The notes beneath the pieces are model-generated. The model made no database searches. It was given only the letters and a program-made list of their open reading frames with translations, and was not told where the DNA came from. A stretch of 9,392 nucleotides of DNA from Bacteroidales bacterium UBA714 (lineage in GTDB: Bacteria > Bacteroidota > Bacteroidia > Bacteroidales > UBA932). The DNA lies in NCBI GenBank assembly GCA_002298075.1, contig DBLW01000172.1:597-9988 (forward strand), written 5' to 3'. The position numbers were made by a program, and so were the translations under genes. Positions within the stretch are counted from its first letter, which is position 1; every line of letters starts with the position of its first letter. Of this stretch, positions 1 through 5,757 are shown piece by piece.

Positions 1-46
1 ATATACTTGCACCTTGCACTAACCGCAGAATATTTATTTTCAATGA

Positions 47-78
47 TTTACATTTATCAAAAGAAAGCCGTACCTTTG
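47..78 (+). promoter_or_regulatory. candidate Bacteroidetes-type promoter
   Basis: TACCTTTG at 71-78 is an exact match to the Bacteroidetes -7 consensus TAnnTTTG. TTTA at 47-50 stands 20 bases upstream, where the -33 TTTG element is expected, and matches it at three of four positions. It would start a transcript near position 85 running toward the small HTH gene at 377, leaving a leader of nearly 300 bases. The motif match is visible; promoter activity is inferred. Confidence 0.35.
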
Positions 79-376
79 AACCGTAGTTTTAGGCAGACAA
101 CGAACAGCCAAAAGGTGACAGAAAAGCGTTATTCTTGTAACCTAAATTGTATCTCCTAAGGCTTTGACATATTGATAATGCATTGAATTTGAGGGATATG
201 GGGTATGTTTATAACCCTCCTCCTGTTGGCGGCGGTGAGGGATGGCTGGCTGGACGTTCCCGGTGACATCGTGTTTGACGGGATGGGACATGAAATAATC
301 TCTTTTCAGGAAAACGTTCCGTTTTTTACTACAGGACGGGACAATGTCAGGGACCTGTATATGGACGGCCGTCCTT
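79..376 (+). other. leader / intergenic stretch without a supported gene
   Basis: This stretch holds only weak open frames. The plus-strand frame 205-390 (61 codons, start MFITLLLL) has a leucine-rich start followed by a Gly/Asp-rich body that I do not recognise, and its stop lies inside the next gene. An opposing frame at 142-450 looks like a shadow of it. The stretch 80-200 is AT-rich and contains a poor second promoter-like arrangement (TTTG at 163-166, TGAATTTG at 184-191, spacer 17). I see no convincing terminator hairpin, tRNA or riboswitch. It may be a long untranslated leader of the HTH gene or decayed sequence. Confidence 0.4.
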
Positions 377-610
377 ATGAAGAGTATTGACACGCGCCGT
401 TGCGGACCGAAGCCGGAGACGGTGGCCAAGTATGCCGAGGCGATACGCATATATGAGACTACGGCTGAGGACCTGAAGTCGATTGCGGCACGTCTCGGCT
501 TGACTTACAATAGCCTAAGCAGTTTCATAAGGCGAAGCAGTCCCATGTCTCCCGCAAGGCATAAGGAGCATTTATTGTCTGGCGACTACGGCGTGAAAAA
601 TGAGGTCTGA
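377..610 (+). CDS. small helix-turn-helix protein, probably a 3'-truncated remnant
   Basis: This encodes 77 residues. Residues 17-53 look like a resolvase/homeodomain-like helix-turn-helix: an AKYAEAIRIYETT helix, then DLKSIAARLGLTYNSLSSFIRR, with the LGLTYNS turn and a basic recognition helix. Proteins of this style in Bacteroidales, as I recall them, usually go on into further similar HTH units; here the protein stops soon after one. The last 12 codons plus the stop are simply the antisense of the 3' end of the cupin gene, which suggests that the natural C-terminus was lost. I chose ATG 377 because the residues before it in the longer frame (from 344) do not resemble a domain. No Shine-Dalgarno is visible. 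A DNA-binding role is inferred from the fold; target and function are unknown. It may be a pseudogene. Confidence 0.5.
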   Translation: MKSIDTRRCGPKPETVAKYAEAIRIYETTAEDLKSIAARLGLTYNSLSSFIRRSSPMSPARHKEHLLSGDYGVKNEV

Positions 611-949
611 TTCCGCTGCTGTGTTCTTGAGGCTGTGGGTATGGCCTTTGGGGCAGTAGAGGCAGTCTCCGGCGGTGACGGTTTGGATATCAGTGTCTTG
701 GGTACTTCCACTGTTGTCTTGGCCGTTTTCTGCAGGTGAAATTTCAGTAAGGGTTCCTGTGCCGCTGAGGATGAAGATTACTTCGCAGCTGTCGTCATGC
801 GTATGAAGTCCGATTGAGGCTCCCGGTATCAGTCTTCCTTTGAATATGCGGTTGGTGCCGTCAAAGAACATGTCGGCGGAAAGCTCCTTTTCGCCTCCCT
901 TGAAATTCTCAAGCACGCTTGTGCCGATTTTGTCAAATTCTATTTTCAT
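572..949 (-). CDS. cupin-domain protein (single small beta-barrel)
   Basis: This is a 125-residue monocupin with no signal peptide, so it is cytoplasmic. Both cupin motifs match the textbook spacing exactly. Motif 1 is G43-x5-H49-x-H51-x4-E56-x6-G63. Motif 2 is G94-x5-P100-x-G102-x2-H105-x3-N109. H49, H51, E56 and H105 are the expected ligands of one divalent metal. Between the motifs is a polar Gln/Asp/Ser/Thr-rich loop (about residues 71-90). Stand-alone cupins of this size can be sugar isomerases, dioxygenases or ligand sensors, and the sequence does not say which. The gene starts 35 bases after the stop of the EIIC-like permease on the same strand, so the two are probably co-transcribed and the cupin may act on or sense the permease substrate. 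Its 3' end overlaps the opposing HTH frame by 39 bases. The ATG is preceded by an A-rich stretch without Shine-Dalgarno, as is usual in this phylum. Confidence 0.85.
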   Translation of the reverse strand: MKIEFDKIGTSVLENFKGGEKELSADMFFDGTNRIFKGRLIPGASIGLHTHDDSCEVIFILSGTGTLTEISPAENGQDNSGSTQDTDIQTVTAGDCLYCPKGHTHSLKNTAAESDLIFHAVVARQ

Positions 950-984
950 TGGTATATGTTTTCTTGATTATGTCCTGGGCGGGC

Positions 985-1989
985 TTATTCCCCGAGCTTC
1001 ATGTCTCCGGGCTCAATCCATCCAAGACGTTTCATGATGAGGTGGATGACAAGGCTGATTATGGCCGGGGCCACAAAATACATGAGAATTATCTTCATTA
1101 CAAGGTTCCCCGGTGCCGCTCCCTCCGCTGTCATTGAGACATAGGCCGCTATCGGTCCTACGAGTCCGGCTGTACCCATTCCGGCTCCGATGGCATTGTT
1201 GGTCATATGCATCCAGACTGTCGATATCGGGCCGAGGATTGCCGAGGCAAGGGTAGGGGCAAGCCATATGAGCGGCTTTCTGGCTATGTTCCCGATTTGG
1301 AGCATGGAAGTGCCGAGCCCTTGTGAGAGCAGGCTGCTTATGCCGTTGTCGGAATAGCTGATTACCGCGAAGCCTATCATCTGTGCGCAGCATCCTGCCG
1401 TGGCTGCACCCGCTGCAAGTCCGTCAAGGCCGAGCATGACGCAGATTGCTGCCGAGCTTATCGGAAGAGTAAGTGCACATCCCACGAGCACTGAGACGGT
1501 TATTCCCATCATGGCAGGGCTGAGCATGGTGGCACTGTTGATTACGGCTCCAAGGTGCAGCATCATGTCGTTGATCGGGGAGCAGCACCATTTGGCGAAG
1601 AGCGCCCCTGTGACTATCGTGACAAAGGGCGTCACGATTATGTCAACCGGTGTTTTCTTTGATGCAAGCTGGCCCAGTCCGCTGCTTATGACGACTGCCA
1701 GGTAAGCTCCGACGGGTCCTCCGAAGCCGTATCCTATGGCTCCTGTGACGGCTGAGGAAATGGTCACGAGCTGTGCGCATTTCAATCCTGAGGCGATGGC
1801 AAGCCCGATGCATGCTCCCACGAGAGGTGAGGACGCCGACAGTGAGCCGGATATGAATGAGAGGAAGCCCAGTCCTGGGATTTTTGCTATCTGGCCTATG
1901 ATGAGACCCATTATGAGTGAGCAGAAAAGTCCCATGGCCATGTGCCCGAGGGCATCCACAATATATTTCTTGAAAAGTGTCTTCAGCAT
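985..1989 (-). CDS. PTS EIIC-like membrane permease (PTS_EIIC_2 family)
   Basis: This is a 334-residue polytopic inner-membrane protein with roughly eight to ten hydrophobic segments. Examples lie at about 18-34, 55-80, 82-107, 116-135, 158-185, 190-212, 245-262, 268-288 and 297-318. Signature stretches of the EIIC_2 group are present: VDIIVTP at 115-121, LPISSAAI at 175-182, and NNAIGAGMGTAGLVGP at 264-279. Family members are annotated as sugar transporter subunit IIC, but no EIIA, EIIB, HPr or EI gene is in view and the substrate is unknown. Cysteine pairs at 135-136 and 200-201 are a small oddity. I chose ATG 1989 because the longer TTG start at 2034 would lie inside the predicted -7 elements at 2023-2039. 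The cupin gene follows after 35 bases, probably in the same transcript. The family call is fairly firm; active sugar transport is inferred from annotation habit only. Confidence 0.8.
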   Translation of the reverse strand: MLKTLFKKYIVDALGHMAMGLFCSLIMGLIIGQIAKIPGLGFLSFISGSLSASSPLVGACIGLAIASGLKCAQLVTISSAVTGAIGYGFGGPVGAYLAVVISSGLGQLASKKTPVDIIVTPFVTIVTGALFAKWCCSPINDMMLHLGAVINSATMLSPAMMGITVSVLVGCALTLPISSAAICVMLGLDGLAAGAATAGCCAQMIGFAVISYSDNGISSLLSQGLGTSMLQIGNIARKPLIWLAPTLASAILGPISTVWMHMTNNAIGAGMGTAGLVGPIAAYVSMTAEGAAPGNLVMKIILMYFVAPAIISLVIHLIMKRLGWIEPGDMKLGE

Positions 1990-2022
1990 CGCATTTATCT
2001 GTTTAGCCTGTGTTACGGCGCG

Positions 2023-2039
2023 CAAAAATAACAAAAATA
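2023..2039 (-). promoter_or_regulatory. tandem -7 elements for the permease-cupin unit
   Basis: Read on the minus strand, TATTTTTG occurs twice, at 2039-2032 and 2030-2023. Both are exact matches to TAnnTTTG and they stand nine bases apart. No good TTTG -33 element lies at the expected distance upstream. Transcription would begin near 2025 or 2016, giving a leader of about 27-36 bases before ATG 1989. The motifs are visible; their use as a promoter is inferred. Confidence 0.45.
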
Positions 2040-2081
2040 GCGTAACGGCCCTGTTTGCGTTAATTAAATTATTTGTATTTT

Positions 2082-2090
2082 TACAATTTG
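2082..2090 (+). promoter_or_regulatory. weak candidate -7 element for the nucleoside kinase
   Basis: TACAATTTG resembles TAnnTTTG with one extra base between TA and TTTG. TTTG at 2054-2057 lies 24 bases upstream, longer than the usual 19-21. It is the best plus-strand candidate in the 135-base divergent region 1990-2124, which otherwise shows only AT-rich sequence. The kinase ATG at 2125 would lie about 30 bases after the start site. Confidence 0.2.
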
Positions 2091-2124
2091 AAATGAACGG
2101 GAGAAAACGAATATTTGACTGGTT

Positions 2125-3789
2125 ATGGTAAAGATTTTCTGCGTAAACACACAGACGAGCAAGACTTTTCCGGAAGGCACGACTCTGCTTGAGATGCTTC
2201 CTGAATTCGGATTCGAAAAGCCTTACCCGATATTGGCGGCTTTGGTGAACAATGTATGCCAGGGGTTGAAATACAGGGCTTTCAACAGCAGGCAGGTGGA
2301 GTTCCTTGACTACAGGTCATATACGGGCCGCAGCGTTTACTGCCGGTCGCTCTGCTTTCTTTTGTGCAAGGCGGCGAGGGATGTGTTCCCGCAGTGCAAG
2401 ACAGTGCTCCGCCGTCCTATATCAAAGGGCTATTTCTGCTCTATCGACAAAGGGGATTCCACTCCTCTGACTGCAGCTGACCTTGAGATGATAAAAGAGA
2501 GGATGGACGCAATTGTTGCGGCGGATATGCCTTTCAGGCGTCATGAGGTGCGTCTGGAAGAGGCCATAGGGCTGTTTTCTTCTCTGGGACATGGTGACAA
2601 GGTCAAGCTTCTTGAGACTTCGGGAGACGTGTATGTCAACTATTATACGCTTGACGACACTCCGGACTATTATTATGATGCCCTGCTTTCGAGCACGGGC
2701 TATATGACGGTGTGGAGCCTGAGCATGTACAGGGACGGGCTTCTGCTTCGTGTGCCGGACAGGCACAAGCCGGAGGAACTGGCTCCTTTCATGGAGCAGT
2801 CCAAGACGTTCGAGGTGTTTTCGGAGAATCTGAAATGGAACAAGATTATGGGCCTGGATAATGTCGGGGACGTGAATCTTGCATGCCGGAGAGGTGAGGC
2901 CGGAGACCTCATAAAGATAGCTGAGGCCCTGCAGGAGAAGAAGATTGTGCAGATTGCCGAGGAGATAGAGCGCCGTGTGAATCTTGACGAGCCTGTGCGC
3001 CTTGTCCTGATAACCGGGCCGAGCAGCAGCGGAAAGTCAACCTTCTGCAAGCGTCTGAGCATACAGCTTAAGGCCTGCGGACTGCATCCTGTATCATTCT
3101 CTACTGACGACTATTTTGTAAACAGGCTCGACACGCCGCTTCTTCCTGACGGGTCGTATGATTTTGACAATTTCGATACTGTTGACCATGATTATCTCCA
3201 GTCGGATGTAATGAAACTTCTTGCAGGCGAGACTGTTGAGGTTCCGGAATACAACTTTGTGACAGGCATGAGGGAGTTTAACGGAAAGAAACTCAAATTG
3301 GAGCCGGGCACTGTCCTGCTGATAGAGGGAATACATGCCCTCAACCCTATGCTGACAGACAAGGTGCCGGAGTCCTCGAAGTTCAGGATTTTCATAAATA
3401 CCATCACCAGCATATCTCTGGACGACCATAACTGCATACCTACGAGCGACAACCGTCTGCTGCGACGCATCTTGCGCGATTTCAACAAGGGAGCATTCAC
3501 TGCACGGGAATCAATAGCCAACTGGCCGAATGTGCGCCGTGCGGAGGTGAAGTTGATTTATCCTTTCCAGGAGAATGCTGACGTGCTGTTCAATTCTTCA
3601 TATATAGTGGAGTTCGCTGTGATAAGGCCGTATGCGGAGCGCATCCTGATGACGGTTCCGAAGAATTGTCCGGAATACGGGGAGGTGCACAGGCTCATGA
3701 AGTTCCTAAGCTATTTCACTCCTGTGTCGGACAAGGATGTGCCTGCCACGTCGCTTATCAGGAGCTTCATCGGCGGCAGCAGTTTCTGA
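2125..3789 (+). CDS. nucleoside (uridine-type) kinase with N-terminal TGS / ThrRS-like modules
   Basis: This is a 554-residue cytoplasmic protein. Residues 1 to about 65 (MVKIFCVNTQTSKTFPEG...) have the ubiquitin-like TGS pattern. Residues about 66-215 resemble the 'second additional domain' of threonyl- and alanyl-tRNA synthetases. The C-terminal half is a P-loop kinase of the uridine kinase/phosphoribulokinase family: Walker A GPSSSGKST at 298-306, the TDDYF acceptor-site motif at 327-331, and a hydrophobic strand LLIEGIHAL typical of the Walker B region further on. The expected reaction is NTP-dependent phosphorylation of a nucleoside, by analogy with uridine salvage; the true acceptor cannot be read from the sequence. 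The length fits the Bacteroidales version, which is about 550 residues, so the gene looks complete. ATG 2125 gives the TGS domain directly, and no Shine-Dalgarno is seen. The YiiX-like lipoprotein gene follows 24 bases after the stop, probably in one operon. Confidence 0.85.
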   Translation: MVKIFCVNTQTSKTFPEGTTLLEMLPEFGFEKPYPILAALVNNVCQGLKYRAFNSRQVEFLDYRSYTGRSVYCRSLCFLLCKAARDVFPQCKTVLRRPISKGYFCSIDKGDSTPLTAADLEMIKERMDAIVAADMPFRRHEVRLEEAIGLFSSLGHGDKVKLLETSGDVYVNYYTLDDTPDYYYDALLSSTGYMTVWSLSMYRDGLLLRVPDRHKPEELAPFMEQSKTFEVFSENLKWNKIMGLDNVGDVNLACRRGEAGDLIKIAEALQEKKIVQIAEEIERRVNLDEPVRLVLITGPSSSGKSTFCKRLSIQLKACGLHPVSFSTDDYFVNRLDTPLLPDGSYDFDNFDTVDHDYLQSDVMKLLAGETVEVPEYNFVTGMREFNGKKLKLEPGTVLLIEGIHALNPMLTDKVPESSKFRIFINTITSISLDDHNCIPTSDNRLLRRILRDFNKGAFTARESIANWPNVRRAEVKLIYPFQENADVLFNSSYIVEFAVIRPYAERILMTVPKNCPEYGEVHRLMKFLSYFTPVSDKDVPATSLIRSFIGGSSF

Positions 3790-3813
3790 TGTGCCGTGTC
3801 AATTGTTGAACTG

Positions 3814-4596
3814 ATGTATTATAAATCAATCATAACCGCAGCGGTGTGCATTATGGCAGCTGCTGCTTTTTCTTCTTGCGGAGGCGGGGACGGGTTTGTT
3901 TTCAGGGATGCTGACCTTGTGTTCTGTGTGGCAGAGTCTTGTGCCGGACGGATTGGGGCGGAGCATAGCGGCGGGATGTCGTCTGCCGTGGCCGCGGCTA
4001 CAGCATGGGATGATTCTCTGAAATTCGACCATGTGGCCATGATTGTTCTCAGGGACGGAGAGCCTTATGTCCTGGAGGCCACTTCTTCCAAAGGCGTTGC
4101 CCTGACTCCTTGGGATGAATTCCGTCATTTGGCTTGCGACATGGATGACGAGGGCGGAAAAGGGCTTGTAGTGATGCGTGTGAACCGGGATTTTCCTGTA
4201 AGGGAAGCCGTTGAGCGTGCGTATGAGCGTCTCGGACAGGAGTATGATTGGCATTTCCTGCCTGACAATGGGAAATTGTATTGCTCTGAATTGATTTATG
4301 AATGCTATAGGGAGGCTGACGGAAGTCCGCTTTTTCCTGCGGCACCGATGAATTTCCGTGATTCGGAAGGGTGTATGCCTGCTTTCTGGACGGAACTTTT
4401 TGAGAAATTGGGTGAGCCTGTTCCTGAGGGAGTGCCTGGCACGAATCCCAATGCCATGTCAAAGGCGCCGTTTCTTACACAGGTGCACAGGTGTTTTTCT
4501 GATGTAGCGATAAAATGTGATGCCGGGGTTACAGGGGCGGAGGAACTTGAAAATGAAGTCCGCAGTCATAGCCGGAATCTCCCGTGCGGCCTATGA
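3814..4596 (+). CDS. YiiX/YebB-like NlpC/P60-superfamily cysteine peptidase, lipoprotein
   Basis: This encodes 260 residues. Residues 1-21 (MYYKSIITAAVCIMAAAAFSS) form a lipoprotein signal ending at Cys22, so the mature protein should be membrane-anchored in the envelope. The catalytic pattern of the YiiX family (permuted papain-like NlpC/P60) is clear: His73 in KFDHVAMIVL and Cys157 in KLYCSELIYECY. Between them are the conserved VLEATSSKGV and LGQEYDWHF stretches. Relatives are thought to cleave amide or ester bonds in cell-wall peptides or lipid conjugates; the substrate here is unknown. I chose ATG 3814 over GTG 3796 because it gives a clean signal peptide. The stretch after NPNAMSKAPFLTQVHRCF (last ~32 residues) looks like an unstructured extra tail. 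The gene follows the nucleoside kinase by 24 bases, but a functional link between an envelope peptidase and a cytoplasmic kinase is not evident. Confidence 0.8.
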   Translation: MYYKSIITAAVCIMAAAAFSSCGGGDGFVFRDADLVFCVAESCAGRIGAEHSGGMSSAVAAATAWDDSLKFDHVAMIVLRDGEPYVLEATSSKGVALTPWDEFRHLACDMDDEGGKGLVVMRVNRDFPVREAVERAYERLGQEYDWHFLPDNGKLYCSELIYECYREADGSPLFPAAPMNFRDSEGCMPAFWTELFEKLGEPVPEGVPGTNPNAMSKAPFLTQVHRCFSDVAIKCDAGVTGAEELENEVRSHSRNLPCGL

Positions 4597-4624
4597 ATTT
4601 GTCTCATGCAGGTAGGCTCCGCAC
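4584..4624. terminator. hairpin between convergent genes (possible bidirectional terminator)
   Basis: GTGCGG (4584-4589) pairs with CCGCAC (4619-4624), and CCTA (4590-4593) pairs with TAGG (4613-4616). A two-base bulge (CT, 4617-4618) and a 19-base loop complete a ten-pair stem. The hairpin fills the space between the two converging genes; its left arm contains the last codons of the YiiX-like gene, and the acyltransferase stop starts right after its right arm. No T-run follows on either strand, so it is not a classical intrinsic terminator. The pairing is visible; the function is inferred. Confidence 0.4.
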
Positions 4625-5596
4625 TTATCTCAGGCCAAGCCATGCACTGAGCCTTTTCCCGAGAATCTTGTCTGATATGATTATTGCCGCAAGGCTTGCA
4701 GACAGCAGCACGAACGAGTTTAGGGGAAATGGAATCATGCCATAGATGGGGATGTGCCTTAGTATTTTTATCAGAAGCACATGGACGAAGTATATTCCGA
4801 ATGAGAAACTTCCTGTAAGAAGCAGTGCTTTGTGGCCCGAAACGTCATAGCTGCATGCAAGAAAACGGCAGGATGCAAACAGGACGGCAGTATTGGTCAG
4901 ATATGTGGATAGTTTCAGCTGTGAACCGCAATTGGGTATGCCGTGGTATTGCAAGAAATATCCTTCGAACATCTCCAATGACAGGGCGGCAAGGTAAAAG
5001 AATGTAAGCCAAGATGTTTTACATTGTGCTCTGACAATCCCGTTACCGCAGAGCAGCCCGAAATAATAGTATGGAATCCAGGCCAGGCATGAGGTGCTCC
5101 ACCATATGCCGGTAAGTTTGCCGAGTTCATGTCCGTGGAGAAGCGGGAGGTATTTGAAAAACAACAAGGACAAAGGCCCTATGGCAAAAATCAGAAAGCG
5201 GTATCTGCTGCGTGACGCAATCTTGAACAGCGGTGTAAGAAGCGCCAATTGGACGTACACGAAGATGTAATAGAGGTTTGCGCCTCCGCCTGCCGTTGCT
5301 ATGTTGTAGAGAAATCTTGTGCCGATATTCCTTGGCGATAAAACGGTATATAAGAATGTCCATATCATATATGGCACAAGCACCCTTATGGTCCGTTTCC
5401 AATAGAATCTGAGCCATTGTTTGTTGCTGCTGTACCTGTCGAAAACGGTAAGGTAACCGGACAAGAACAGAAACATGGCGACTGCAAAATTCACAAACGG
5501 CCTTACCCATACTTCCATGGAAGAGGGGCATGTGTGGATGATTATGACGGCCATGATTGCAGCCGCCCTCAGTATTTGTACCTTGTCGTTTTTCAT
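4625..5596 (-). CDS. membrane acyltransferase, acyltransferase-3 family
   Basis: This is a 323-residue integral membrane protein with about ten hydrophobic segments. The start MKNDKVQILRAAAIMAVIIIHTC carries the family's N-terminal signature: the R10 region followed by catalytic-site His21 in the first membrane helix. FLFLSGY (42-48) and KRTIRVLVPYMIW (67-79, Arg68 and Arg71) are the next conserved elements. The end FSFGIYFVHVLLI contains the usual late FGIYxxH motif. Family members move acyl groups, often acetyl or succinyl, from the cytoplasmic side onto surface polysaccharides, peptidoglycan or small molecules. The acceptor here is unknown and no polysaccharide cluster is in view. I chose ATG 5596 because the TTG at 5620 adds eight residues outside the family pattern and directly follows an in-frame TAA. 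It converges on the YiiX-like gene and lies 161 bases downstream of the Rpn gene on the same strand. Confidence 0.85.
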   Translation of the reverse strand: MKNDKVQILRAAAIMAVIIIHTCPSSMEVWVRPFVNFAVAMFLFLSGYLTVFDRYSSNKQWLRFYWKRTIRVLVPYMIWTFLYTVLSPRNIGTRFLYNIATAGGGANLYYIFVYVQLALLTPLFKIASRSRYRFLIFAIGPLSLLFFKYLPLLHGHELGKLTGIWWSTSCLAWIPYYYFGLLCGNGIVRAQCKTSWLTFFYLAALSLEMFEGYFLQYHGIPNCGSQLKLSTYLTNTAVLFASCRFLACSYDVSGHKALLLTGSFSFGIYFVHVLLIKILRHIPIYGMIPFPLNSFVLLSASLAAIIISDKILGKRLSAWLGLR

Positions 5597-5757
5597 TTGT
5601 CTTATGCCGGACCGGGCCAATTATTGCCTGGCAGGTGCCAGTGATAGCTTGAAGTACCTGAATATTTTTGAGAAATTGATTTTTCCATTCATCCTGATGG
5701 TCCCGCCCGGGACTTTCAGGGTGTTGTCTTTCGTCGGAATTCAGGGCCGGCCGTAAA
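5597..5757 (-). other. intergenic region with open frame in phase with the acyltransferase
   Basis: On the minus strand 39 codons are open from 5740 to 5624. They end in TAA (5623-5621) directly in phase with the acyltransferase reading frame. Within this stretch ATG 5692 would give a 23-residue basic peptide, MNGKINFSKIFRYFKLSLAP followed by ARQ. I do not recognise it. It could be a small leader peptide, the relic of a longer N-terminus or chance. No TAnnTTTG promoter stands out, so the acyltransferase may also be reached by read-through from the Rpn gene. Confidence 0.3.

Noticed and set aside
205..390. 61-codon plus-strand frame starting MFITLLLL
   Set aside because: No family recognised, no ribosome binding site, and its end overlaps the HTH gene by 14 bases; kept only as a possibility in the leader entry.
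142..450. 102-codon minus-strand open frame
   Set aside because: It overlaps the HTH gene in antisense, has no recognisable domain and has a composition typical of a shadow frame.
1990..2034. N-terminal extension of the EIIC-like permease from TTG 2034
   Set aside because: It would overlap both -7 elements and adds 15 residues that do not fit the family; ATG 1989 is preferred.
2093..2131. 12-codon leader frame MNGRKRIFDWLW whose stop overlaps the kinase ATG
   Set aside because: The ATG lies within a few bases of the only promoter candidate, so it may not even be transcribed, and no ribosome binding site is visible; chance overlap is more likely.
1400..2131. Plus-strand frames of 101 and 131 codons opposite the permease gene
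   Set aside because: Antisense shadows of a well supported membrane protein.
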